Part shown: positions 26,103 through 34,598 of the stretch, in pieces
How the letters are laid out: every line of letters starts with the position of its first letter
How positions within the stretch are numbered: position 1 is the stretch's first letter
Assembly: GCA_030038115.1 (NCBI GenBank)
Contig: JASHPM010000369.1
Span: 1-34,598, forward strand
Reading direction: 5' to 3'
From: Acidobacteriaceae bacterium
GTDB taxonomy: Bacteria > Acidobacteriota > Terriglobia > Terriglobales > Acidobacteriaceae
Length of the DNA: 34,598 nt
The notes under the pieces: model-generated
Told to the model about the DNA's origin: nothing
Database searches by the model: none
The model's input: the letters and a program-made list of their open reading frames with translations, nothing else
Made by a program: the position numbers and the translations under genes

Positions 26103-27310
26103 CGCGCGTGGCCATCACCGGCGTGGGTTGCATCACGCCCATCGGACAGGATTCCGCCAGCTTCGCCGAGAATCTTTTCGCCGGCCGCAACGGGATTCGC
26201 GAGATGCCCGATCCCCCGCCCGGCCTGCACTTCACGCGCACCGCTGCGGTCCAGGATTTCCGCCAGGACGAATGGCTCACCGCCAGCCAGCGCCAGATCG
26301 CCGAGCGCTCGTCCGCATTTGCAATTGCCGCTGCTCGCCAGGCGGTGCGGCAGTCCGGTCTGGTTGCGGCCCATCCCGGCCACTCCGTCGCCGTCATTTT
26401 CGGCTGCTCTACCGGCGGCCGCACCACAGAGGAACACGAGTCGCGGAAGCTCTATACCACCGGCGGCCGCATCCATCCCCTCACTGTGCCGCGCGTCATG
26501 GCCAGCGCCGGCGCCAGCCTCGTCAGCATGGAACACGGCATCACCGGTCCCGCGTTCACCATCACCACCGCATGCGCTTCGGGCACCCACGCCATCGGCA
26601 TCGCATTTCACATGGTGCGCTCCGGAGCGGTACGTGCCGCACTCACCGGCGCTCACGAGGCGCCGCTCACCTACGCCTTTCTCAAGGGATGGGACAGCCT
26701 CCACGTCGTCTCGCCCACCGCGTGCCGCCCCTTTGCCGCCGATCGCGACGGCATGACCCTCGCCGAAGGCTCTGCCGTCTTCGCCATCGAATCGCTCGAT
26801 TCCGCCCTCGCCCGCGGCGCCGAAATTCTAGCCGAAATCGTCGGCTTCGGCATGTCTTCCGATGCCCACCACATCACCCAGCCCACCACCGCCGGACCCG
26901 CCGCAGCCATGCTCCACGCCATCGAGGACGCGCACGCCGCGCCCGCCAATGTTGGCTACGTAAACGCGCACGGCACCGGCACGGACGTGAACGACCGCGT
27001 CGAAGCCGAGGCTCTGGTTCGCATCTTCGGCGATCGCGCACGCACCCTCCCCGTCAGTTCCACCAAAGGACTCCACGGCCACGCCATCGGTGCTTCGGGC
27101 GCCATGGAACTGCTGGCCACGGTGCTCGCCCTCCGAAGCAATCTGCTGCCGGCGAACGCGGGCCTGTCAGAAACGGGCGTCGATCCCGCACTCGGCCTCG
27201 ATCGCGTCCTGCTCGCCAACGAACCCGCCACTCCATCCCTCGCCCTTTCCAGCTCCTTCGCCTTCGGCGGACTCAATGCGGTGCTCGCCCTCCGCCGTTA
27301 CGAAGGCTGA
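26099..27310 (+). CDS. Beta-ketoacyl-ACP synthase II-like (FabF family)
   Basis: Cys-His-His triad contexts TACASGTHAIG, NAHGTGTDVND, STKGLHGHAIGASGAME; ATGA overlap with the ACP gene. Confidence 0.93.
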   Translation: MTRVAITGVGCITPIGQDSASFAENLFAGRNGIREMPDPPPGLHFTRTAAVQDFRQDEWLTASQRQIAERSSAFAIAAARQAVRQSGLVAAHPGHSVAVIFGCSTGGRTTEEHESRKLYTTGGRIHPLTVPRVMASAGASLVSMEHGITGPAFTITTACASGTHAIGIAFHMVRSGAVRAALTGAHEAPLTYAFLKGWDSLHVVSPTACRPFAADRDGMTLAEGSAVFAIESLDSALARGAEILAEIVGFGMSSDAHHITQPTTAGPAAAMLHAIEDAHAAPANVGYVNAHGTGTDVNDRVEAEALVRIFGDRARTLPVSSTKGLHGHAIGASGAMELLATVLALRSNLLPANAGLSETGVDPALGLDRVLLANEPATPSLALSSSFAFGGLNAVLALRRYEG

Positions 27311-27374
27311 CCCCGCCTCTTGCCTGGATCGCCTCGCGTATACTGTCCCCCACTTTGTTTCCCCGGGAGAACCT

Positions 27375-28724
27375 ATGATCCGCCTCGTTGCTTCAGGCAC
27401 CGTGTGCTTCGTGCTGGCAGCCGCCTCCGCCGTGGCGCAAAACACCGCCTCCAGCGGCCTTCCCTCTTTCGTGAGTTCCGAAACACCCTCCCTCGTCGAC
27501 ACCTACAAAGATATCCACGAGCATCCGGAGCTCTCGCACTTCGAAGCTCGCACTTCGCATATCCTGGCCGAGGCGCTGCGCCAGGCCGGCTATACCGTCA
27601 CCGAGCGCGTCGGCCGCTATCCCGACGGCTCGCAGGCGTATGGCGTAGTCGGCATTCTGAAAAACGGCTCCGGTCCCACCCTTATGGTTCGCGCCGACAT
27701 GGACGCGCTGCCCATCGTCGAAGAAACCGGCGTCCCCTACGCCAGCCACGTGATCGCGAAGACCAAAGACGGCGTGACCACCGGCGTCATGCACGCCTGC
27801 GGCCACGATGTGCACACCACCGTCATGATCGGCACCGCGCGCGCCATGGTCGCCATGAAGTCGCAGTGGCACGGCACGCTGATGCTCGTCGGCCAGCCCT
27901 CCGAGGAGACCATCGACGGCGCCAAAGCCATGCTCGCCGACCATCTCTACGAGCGCTTCGGCGGCCCCGACCGCATCATCGGCTTGCACGACACCAACGG
28001 CCTCGCTGCCGGCACGGTCGGTGTGCGCAGCGGTCCGTCGGCAGCCAGCTCCACCTCCATCGATGTGGTCATCCGCGGCATCGGCGGCCACGGCGCGTAT
28101 CCCAACGCGGGCCGCGACCCCATCACCCTCGCCGCCCTTTACATCACGCAGATTCAAACCATCGTCAGCCGCGAAGAAGACCCGCAGGATCCCACCGTCG
28201 TCACCGTCGGCCACATCGAAGGCGGCACCAAGCGCAACATCATCCCCGACCAGGTCAGGCTCGAGCTCACCACGCGCTCCTTCTCTGACGAAAGCCGCGA
28301 CACCGTCATCCGTGGCCTGCAGCAAATGGCCGCAGGCATCACTGCCTCCGCCGGTCTGCCACCCGATAAAGCCGCCACCGTCACCGTCCTTGACGACGAG
28401 TCCACACCCGTGCTGTATAACGATCCCGCGCAGACCGTGCTGGTCCGCGCCGAGCTCGTCAAAGCCCTCGGCGCCGACAACGTTTTCGACATTCCCCGCG
28501 CCATGGCCAGCGAGGACGTCGGCGTCTTCGCGCTGCCCAACCACGAAATTCCGTTGACCTACTTCATCCTCGGCGCCATGGACCCCGTAAAGTTCGCCGC
28601 CGCGAAAGCTGCCGGTAAAGAGCTGCCCGGCCCGCACACCAGCAGGTTTCAGCCGCTTCCTGAGCCCACCATCCGCACCGGCGTCACTGCCATGACCAGC
28701 GTCGCGATTTCCCTGCTGCAGTAG
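27375..28724 (+). CDS. Secreted M20-family amidohydrolase/peptidase
   Basis: Signal peptide; [41 protein letters not shown]. Confidence 0.92.
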   Translation: MIRLVASGTVCFVLAAASAVAQNTASSGLPSFVSSETPSLVDTYKDIHEHPELSHFEARTSHILAEALRQAGYTVTERVGRYPDGSQAYGVVGILKNGSGPTLMVRADMDALPIVEETGVPYASHVIAKTKDGVTTGVMHACGHDVHTTVMIGTARAMVAMKSQWHGTLMLVGQPSEETIDGAKAMLADHLYERFGGPDRIIGLHDTNGLAAGTVGVRSGPSAASSTSIDVVIRGIGGHGAYPNAGRDPITLAALYITQIQTIVSREEDPQDPTVVTVGHIEGGTKRNIIPDQVRLELTTRSFSDESRDTVIRGLQQMAAGITASAGLPPDKAATVTVLDDESTPVLYNDPAQTVLVRAELVKALGADNVFDIPRAMASEDVGVFALPNHEIPLTYFILGAMDPVKFAAAKAAGKELPGPHTSRFQPLPEPTIRTGVTAMTSVAISLLQ

Positions 28725-28744
28725 CCGCTTTTCCCAGCGCTCCC

Positions 28745-29023
28745 ATGAAACTCGACCAATCGTTTACGGCGCGGTTGCAAAAGAGCCCCGCCCGGGGCGG
28801 CTGGACCTTCGTGGTCTGGCCCGGCTCCGCGAAATTCTTTGCAACCCGTGGCCTGGTCAGGGTTCGCGGCAGAATCGACGGCGTCCCATTCCGCAGTTCC
28901 TTCATGGCCCTGGGCGACGGCAGGCACAAACTCCCGGTCAAAGCCGACATCCTCAGAGCCATTGGAAAAGGAGCCGGCGACCGCATCACTGTGGTCCTTG
29001 AGGAACGCATTACCAAAAGCTGA
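28745..29023 (+). CDS. DUF1905-domain protein
   Basis: 92 aa; GGWTFVVWP...[55 protein letters not shown]. Confidence 0.85.
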   Translation: MKLDQSFTARLQKSPARGGWTFVVWPGSAKFFATRGLVRVRGRIDGVPFRSSFMALGDGRHKLPVKADILRAIGKGAGDRITVVLEERITKS

Positions 29024-29104
29024 AGCCCGCCCGCAAATTTCTCGTTGCACAACCCCTGGTGCATGCGTATACTCCCCGCGTTCCCCCAAAATCAAGGAGG
29101 TGCT

Positions 29105-29533
29105 ATGGGAAAGTTCAATACTGGCCGCTGGATTCTGTGCGGCATCATTGCCGGAATTGTTGGGGATATCGTCGGCTCGCTCGTGGATGGCATGATGTTG
29201 GCGCCCCGCTGGACGACGGAGATGAAGCTGCTGGGGCACTCTGCTTTTGCCTCGACTCAGATCGTCGAGTTCAACGTGGTGGGACTCGCGATCGGCCTGG
29301 TCGCCGTTTGGATTTATGCCGGCATTCGTACTCGCTTCGGCGCCGGACCCAAAACCGCCATCTACGCGGGACTGGTGGTCTGGATTCTCGCGTTTTTGCT
29401 GCCCGACATTTCGTTCATGTACATTCCCCACCTCTTCTCGCATCACCTCACCCTCTACACAACCCTCGGCAACCTGGTTGGCTGTCTGCTCGGTACGCTT
29501 GCGGGCGCTGCGCTCTACAAGGAGGCTGCCTAA
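29105..29533 (+). CDS. Small integral membrane protein, paralogue of the 337-750 product
   Basis: 142 aa; AVWIYAGIRTRFGAGPKTAIYAGLVVWILA; AAGGAGGT ribosome-binding site. Confidence 0.85.
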   Translation: MGKFNTGRWILCGIIAGIVGDIVGSLVDGMMLAPRWTTEMKLLGHSAFASTQIVEFNVVGLAIGLVAVWIYAGIRTRFGAGPKTAIYAGLVVWILAFLLPDISFMYIPHLFSHHLTLYTTLGNLVGCLLGTLAGAALYKEAA

Positions 29534-29700
29534 GAAAGTCTGGAACCACGGTTGGACGCCGGCCGGAACAGGCTACTGAACGCGGAGAATTCCCCGCGCC
29601 GCGCTCCAGTCAGCTCCAGCGCCCGACCCTCCTTTTCATGACGTGATCCCCCTGCGGTCCCCCGAAACAAATCCAACCAATCAACTCTGTGGAGGAAATC

Positions 29701-29964
29701 ATGGGACATGGCATCATCGCCTGGATCGTCATCGGACTGATCGCCGGCTGGCTCACCGGAAAAATCATGAAGGGTTCGGGCTTCGGTTTCATCATGGATA
29801 TGATCGTCGGCCTGGTCGGCGCGCTCATCGGCGGCTTCATCTCCAGCCACCTCGGCCTCGGCGGAATCGGCTCGCACGGCCTCATCATGAGCATCGTCAT
29901 CGCTGTCATCGGAGCCGTCATTCTCACCTGGGCGGTTCGCCTGGTCACCGGTAGGAAAGGCTAA
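29701..29964 (+). CDS. GlsB/YeaQ/YmgE-family stress-associated membrane protein
   Basis: 87 aa; GIIAWIVIGLIAGWLTGKIMKGSGFGFIMDMIVGLVGALIGGFI; GGAGGAAATC upstream. Confidence 0.93.
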   Translation: MGHGIIAWIVIGLIAGWLTGKIMKGSGFGFIMDMIVGLVGALIGGFISSHLGLGGIGSHGLIMSIVIAVIGAVILTWAVRLVTGRKG

Positions 29965-30208
29965 TTTGTAACCGCCGCCGATTTGTTTTGCAGCTCGCTC
30001 GCGAAACGGAGCTTCGCAGCACCAGCCCCGTCCGGGAGCGTCTCCGCTCTCGCGACGGGTTCCCTTTCCCCGAAACTTCCGGCTCGCCGTCGGCTCAACA
30101 CGCGCGGGCCGCGACTCGGTAAGCGGAAGCTCTCCGGAATTTTCCGGTGTCTCTGGCATAGCTTTCTGTTGGGGGACCCTTTCGCTGCATACTCTTCGCA
30201 ATCCCCCC

Positions 30209-31657
30209 CTACCGCAGCCCCATCAGCCCTCGCACCGATCCAATCAGCTTTTGCGGATCGTACCCCACTCCATCCTTGAACACCGTCTCCACCTTCTCTA
30301 CATCCGCAATGTCCTTCGCGGGATTCCCATCCACCACCACCAGGTCCGCGGCCTTCCCCACCGCAATCGTCCCAAAATGCGCGCCCTCGCCCAAAAACTC
30401 CGCGCCATTCTCCGTCGCAATGTGGATCGCCTCCTCCGGTGTGAAGCCCGCCTCCACCAGCAGCTCCAGGCTCCGCTGATCGCCAAACCCCGGCAGCACC
30501 CCGCCGTAGCCCGTCGGATCGCAGCCCGACATCAGCACCCCGCCCTGCTTCACAAAGTCGCGCTCGAACTGCATTTCCATTTTCAGCAGCCGCGGCCAGA
30601 TCGCGTCCGCCTCGTGCTCCGCGATGCCCGCGCGCGTTGCCGCGTAACTGCCCCACGCATCCGGCAGCAGCGAGGTGCGCACCCGCATCTCCTCGCTCAT
30701 CGGCGGCCGATTCGGCACGAAGCTCTCAAAAATCGCCAGCGTCGACGTCACCGCCACGTGATGCGCGATCAGATCGCGAATCGTCCCCTGAATCTCCGGC
30801 CCCTCCACATCCATCTTCGCCAGCTCCACCTGCGGCGGATGCTGCCCCGGGCACACGCCCGTCTTCTTTTGCGAATAGAACTCCGTGTCCACCGCCAGCC
30901 CGTGCTCCAGGTTGTCGATGCCCAGCGCCGCCGCCTCCTTAAACCCCACCGCGCACAAGTGCCCGGTGATTTTCAGCCCATGCTCATGCGCGTGGTCGAT
31001 CGCTGCTTTCAGCTCCTCCGGCGTGATGTGCATGTACGCCTTGAACGACGTCATCCCCTCCGCCGCCCAGTAGTCCACCAGCCGCGCCGCATCGTCCGGA
31101 CCGGTCAGCGTGTGCAGCTGCGGCCCAATCGCCGGCGAGCCCTCCAGATAGGGACTGGTCAGAAACAGCTTCGGCCCCGGAATCTTTCCCGCATCGATGG
31201 CCTCCTTCACCGAAATATCCGTATACGGTTCCACACTTCCCGCTGTCCGCGCCGCCGTCACCCCACCCGCCAGATAGAGCCGCGGCGCACTGTCCGCCAT
31301 CTCGCCGTACAGCGGCAGCAATCCCGGCCCGCCGTCCGGCAGCGGATAAAACAAATGCTCGTGCATCCCCACCAGGCCCGGGAAAACCGTCTTCCCCGCG
31401 AGGTCGATCACCTTCGCGCCGGTGGGCAGCAGTTGATCCGCAGTCTGCGGCCCAACCGCGGTGATCTTGCCGTGATCGAGGGTCACCATCTGGTTCTCCC
31501 TCGCCGGCGCGCCCGTCCCATCGATCACGCGCACGTTCGTCAGCACCACCACCGGCGCGTCAATCTTCACAAATGGCTGCAGCGTCGCCGGCGCCTGCGC
31601 CCACCCCATCCCCGCCATCCACAACGTCACCGCCGTCGCTGCTGCGTGTCGCATCAT
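30209..31657 (-). CDS. Secreted imidazolonepropionase-like amidohydrolase
   Basis: Signal peptide; NVRVIDGTGAPARENQMV, VFPGLVGMHEHLF, ATENGAEFLGEGAHFGTIAVGKAADLVVVDGNP. Confidence 0.9.
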   Translation of the reverse strand: MMRHAAATAVTLWMAGMGWAQAPATLQPFVKIDAPVVVLTNVRVIDGTGAPARENQMVTLDHGKITAVGPQTADQLLPTGAKVIDLAGKTVFPGLVGMHEHLFYPLPDGGPGLLPLYGEMADSAPRLYLAGGVTAARTAGSVEPYTDISVKEAIDAGKIPGPKLFLTSPYLEGSPAIGPQLHTLTGPDDAARLVDYWAAEGMTSFKAYMHITPEELKAAIDHAHEHGLKITGHLCAVGFKEAAALGIDNLEHGLAVDTEFYSQKKTGVCPGQHPPQVELAKMDVEGPEIQGTIRDLIAHHVAVTSTLAIFESFVPNRPPMSEEMRVRTSLLPDAWGSYAATRAGIAEHEADAIWPRLLKMEMQFERDFVKQGGVLMSGCDPTGYGGVLPGFGDQRSLELLVEAGFTPEEAIHIATENGAEFLGEGAHFGTIAVGKAADLVVVDGNPAKDIADVEKVETVFKDGVGYDPQKLIGSVRGLMGLR

Positions 31658-31754
31658 TGTCAATCCTCACGTTTCAAATCGGGGGAAACGAAGCTTCCAA
31701 TATCGGGGCAGATTGCTTCCGCGTCAAGAGCCCACGATCCTCTACACTCAGGCA

Positions 31755-32618
31755 GTGCCCGAACTCCCCGAAGTGGAAACCATCGCCAACGGCGTGGACC
31801 GCCGCCTCCGCGGCGACACTATCGTCTCCGCCTGGTTCAGTACTTATAAGGAGCCCTTCAGGACCCCGCCTGCAGAAATGGCGGAGTCGCTCGCCGGCCT
31901 GCGCATTGCTCGCGTCTACCGCGTCGGCAAGCACATCGTCGTCGACCTCGAGAGAGCTCGCTCTGGCCACCGCCCTTCCTCGCCGAATCGCGAAGCCACT
32001 CCGCCGGACGCGCAGTCCCAGTTGCTGGTCCATCTCGGGATGACCGGCCGCCTGCTCGTCTCCGCCGCCCGGCTCCCCCTCCCGCCGCACACCCATGCTG
32101 TGCTGCATCTCGCTTCCGGCCGCGAGCTGCGCTTCGTCGACCCGCGCCGTTTCGGCCGTCTCGCCCTTCACTCCGTCGACGCCGGCCTCTTCACCGGACC
32201 CGGCCGCGAACCCCTCACCATTTCCACCGATGACTTCGTCGCGCTCTTCCGCGGCCGCAAGCTCTCCATCAAGGCCGCGCTGCTCAACCAGTCGCTGCTC
32301 CACGGCGTGGGCAACATCTACGCCGACGAAAGCCTCTTCCGCGCAAAAATCCGCCCCACCCGTAGGGCCGGCCGTCTCCCCCGCCCCCGGCTGCTGCGCC
32401 TCCGCCAGGCGCTCCAGACCGTTCTGAAATCGGCCATCCGCGCCGGCGGTTCCTCGGTTTCCGACTACGTCGACGCCGACGGTCAAGCCGGCTTCTTCCA
32501 GATCCAGCACCGCGTGTACGCCCGGGAGGGCCAGCCCTGCCTCGTCTGCGGGACGCCCATTCGCCGCATCGTTCTCGCCGGACGCGGAACCCACTTCTGC
32601 CCCCAATGCCAGACCTGA
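31755..32618 (+). CDS. mutM: Formamidopyrimidine-DNA glycosylase
   Basis: GTG start; PELPEVETIANG, QSLLHGVGNIYADESLF, C-terminal zinc finger CLVCGTPIRRIVLAGRGTHFCPQCQ. Confidence 0.95.
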   Translation: MPELPEVETIANGVDRRLRGDTIVSAWFSTYKEPFRTPPAEMAESLAGLRIARVYRVGKHIVVDLERARSGHRPSSPNREATPPDAQSQLLVHLGMTGRLLVSAARLPLPPHTHAVLHLASGRELRFVDPRRFGRLALHSVDAGLFTGPGREPLTISTDDFVALFRGRKLSIKAALLNQSLLHGVGNIYADESLFRAKIRPTRRAGRLPRPRLLRLRQALQTVLKSAIRAGGSSVSDYVDADGQAGFFQIQHRVYAREGQPCLVCGTPIRRIVLAGRGTHFCPQCQT

Positions 32619-32775
32619 ACTCCAGATCAGGACCAAAACCGTCCCACTTCGGTGTTATGGATTTTCGGACCTGGCGGTCTGGGGTTCTACGGGAATCTGA
32701 AGGAACTCATCCTATCCACTATGTCTAACCTTTTGATTCAATTCGATCAATCAAACGGCCCACAAATTGCTGATC

Positions 32776-32982
32776 ATTTTAGCGCCAGCGACGCATAGGC
32801 CCTCGCAAGGGGGCTGGTGCGAAAAGAGATTCCGGCCGGAGAGAGCATCATCCTTCGAGATCCTGCCCCGGCCGGGATGCAAATGTCCTGATCCACATTG
32901 TTATTAGAGGATATAGGGCGACTTCAGGGAGGCCAGTGACTGGCCGTCACGCGGAAAAAGCCATCCAGCCTGGATGGCTTTT
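32776..32982 (+). ncRNA. Candidate structured RNA downstream of mutM (no family assigned)
   Basis: Nested hairpin TTTT(A)GCGCCAGC...GCTGGTGC(G)AAAA, second stem ATTCCGGCCGG...CCGGCCGGGAT, GGCCAG-TGA-CTGGCC, then an intrinsic terminator; no convincing ORF. Confidence 0.45.
32956..32982 (+). terminator. Intrinsic terminator (perfect 12-bp stem, near-symmetric)
   Basis: AAAAGCCATCCA-GCC-TGGATGGCTTTT. Confidence 0.8.
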
Positions 32983-33046
32983 CTGTTCCTGCCCAGGTTC
33001 CCGTTACTACAGGGTGCCGTCTCCCTGGGGGCTGGCATCAAAGCAC

Positions 33047-33075
33047 TTGTCAGGCTCGATCTGCGGGAGTATTAT
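33047..33075 (+). promoter_or_regulatory. Sigma70-like promoter
   Basis: TTGTCA - 17 nt - TATTAT. Confidence 0.6.
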
Positions 33076-33542
33076 TATTTTTGCCTATCGAGCGGCTGAT
33101 GCCACGCCCGTTTTGTGCGAGGCTCGCCGCGATTCTCGAGAGTCACGAATCACCCCCGGGAGATTATCTCCGTCGTCGCGTGCGCCGTCCAGGGAGTAAC
33201 CACCCGGTTGCGAAGGTTGAATCAGAATCAGACGGCAACTCCAGTACGTTCCGTTGATCGGCGCGGCATTCGGTTGCGTTCCCCCGTCTCACGCTTCACG
33301 AAGCGGGAACTGTTCGGGCCCAGGAACCCAAGCCATTTGTATCGCACCGTATTTTGAACTTTCCGGCCATCTCCGTTGCATAGCAAACAAAGGTCTGGAC
33401 CGGAGCTAAACAATTTCCACTGTTCCTGACTCCCGCGAGTCGGGTTCCGTGCTGCGCGTCTCCCAGGAATCGCAGCTCCTCCGAGCGCTTCGAAGCGTAG
33501 CGGGAATCGGGAACACAGTCCATCGCACCAGGAAGTGCAGGC

Positions 33543-34436
33543 ATGACAACAGAGCAGAACCAGCCTCAGCCCCCCGCGGACAATCCGGTCCCGGCGCAGG
33601 CGCAGGCGCCCAATCAGGGGCAAAATCAGGGCGGAGGCGGCCATCGCCGCCGTCGCCGTCGCAAGCGGAATAAGGGTGGCGCCCAGGCCGGCGGCCAGGG
33701 CCAGGCCCAGGGCCAGCATCAGGCCAACCAGCCGCAGGCTTTCAGCCAGAAGCCGCCCAAGCCGCAGCCCTCCAGCCAAACCCGTTTCTTCAGAAACAAC
33801 GGCAATGGCCAGCACCAGGGCGGCGGCGGACGGCGCCGCAACAAGCAGCGCCGCGAGCGCGTTTTCGTCGGTCCCATGGACCACAGCTATCGCGCCGTCA
33901 ATGGCAATGTCGCCGACTCTCCGCCCTCCACCATCGAGTTCCGGAATGGCAACGTCAACGGCAACGGCCACTACATGGAGAACGTTGCGCCCTGGGAGGC
34001 CCCTCCGCCTCCCGTCCGCGAAGATGCGCCCACCCGCATCTACCTCTTCATCGAGGACCTTTTCTTCTTCGCGAAGATCAACGAGACCGCGCGCAAGCTC
34101 GGCATCAAAGTTGCCTTTGTCAAGAACGATTCCGAGACCCTCGCGAAAATCATGGACGCGCCCGACGAAGAGCGCCCCTCGCTGATCGTCTTCGACCTCA
34201 ACAACGCCGCTGCCAAACCCATGACCCTCATCCCGAAGATCAAGTCGAAGCTGAAGAAGGGCACCTCGGTCATCGGCTTCCTCTCCCATCTCCAGGGTGA
34301 CCTCAAGGCCAAGGCGGTCGAAGCCGGCTGCGATATCGTCATGCCGCGCTCGGCCTTCTCGCAGAACCTCCCCACCCTCCTGCGCCGCCACGGCCTCGAT
34401 GAGGAGCAGGAAGCGGAACACACTCAGCCGTTCTGA
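33543..34436 (+). CDS. Arg/Gln/Gly-rich disordered region fused to a degenerate response-regulator receiver-like domain
   Basis: 297 aa; low-complexity N-terminus with HRRRRRRKRNKGG; C-terminal RIYLFIEDLFFFAKINETARKLGIKVAFVKNDSETLAKI...SLIVFDLNN...VIGFLSHL...CDIVMPRSAF. Confidence 0.82.
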   Translation: MTTEQNQPQPPADNPVPAQAQAPNQGQNQGGGGHRRRRRRKRNKGGAQAGGQGQAQGQHQANQPQAFSQKPPKPQPSSQTRFFRNNGNGQHQGGGGRRRNKQRRERVFVGPMDHSYRAVNGNVADSPPSTIEFRNGNVNGNGHYMENVAPWEAPPPPVREDAPTRIYLFIEDLFFFAKINETARKLGIKVAFVKNDSETLAKIMDAPDEERPSLIVFDLNNAAAKPMTLIPKIKSKLKKGTSVIGFLSHLQGDLKAKAVEAGCDIVMPRSAFSQNLPTLLRRHGLDEEQEAEHTQPF

Positions 34437-34453
34437 GCGTCGATCAGAAAACC

Positions 34454-34483
34454 AAAGCCCCGGCGAGAAACCGGGGCTTTTTT
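34454..34483 (+). terminator. Intrinsic terminator
   Basis: AAAGCCCCGG-CGAGAAA-CCGGGGCTTTTTT directly after the 33543-34436 stop. Confidence 0.88.
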
Positions 34484-34515
34484 CTTTCCTCCCTGCAGAT
34501 GAGACTGGTTCCAGC

Positions 34516-34598
34516 TCACCGGCGAATCAGTCGATGAATCCGCGTTGAACCCGCTGCGGCCGCCATCTTCTCCGCCACCGCGGTCATCGGTGCCCCCA
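34516..34598 (-). CDS. Possible C-terminal fragment of a gene running off the window
   Basis: Minus strand GAPMTAVAEKMAAAAGSTRIHRLIRR-stop; too short to identify. Confidence 0.3.
   Translation of the reverse strand, partial: GAPMTAVAEKMAAAAGSTRIHRLIRR

Noticed and set aside
30251-31849. 532-aa plus-strand ORF
   Set aside because: Antisense to the amidohydrolase; Arg/His-rich shadow ORF
32936-33199. 87-aa ORF downstream of mutM
   Set aside because: Spans a perfect intrinsic terminator and a promoter; no ribosome-binding site or protein-like composition
1-34598. CRISPR array, prophage, transposon or toxin-antitoxin module
   Set aside because: No regularly spaced direct repeats, transposase/integrase motifs or recognisable TA pair seen in the translations

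Overview
A 34.6 kb GC-rich bacterial chromosomal window with gene content and layout suggestive of an acidobacterium (inference). It is mostly housekeeping and metabolic genes: RNase R C-terminus, pyrR-pyrB-pyrC operon, tRNA-Pro(GGG), an M16 peptidase, dapD, thiL, rnpB, moaC, a secreted GH13, Lhr helicase plus DUF5522, an ACP/KAS-II pair, an M20 hydrolase, a secreted amidohydrolase, mutM and YeaQ/GlsB. I see no CRISPR array, transposase, integrase or phage module. Points worth a second look: (i) the mutM-downstream locus (32.6-34.5 kb), with a nested-hairpin RNA candidate ending in a perfect intrinsic terminator, a near-consensus promoter, a ~460-nt hairpin-rich leader, and a protein joining an Arg/Gln/Gly-rich disordered N-terminus to a degenerate receiver-like domain; (ii) a 24-bp AT-rich dyad between an orphan PD-(D/E)XK nuclease and a DUF2254 gene; (iii) a divergent pair of small Cys-rich zinc-ribbon proteins plus a very basic 52-aa ORF; (iv) AAGTAAC half-site clusters ahead of an unknown gene; (v) an expanded RNase P RNA P16/P17 region. 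All family calls were made by eye, with no database search.
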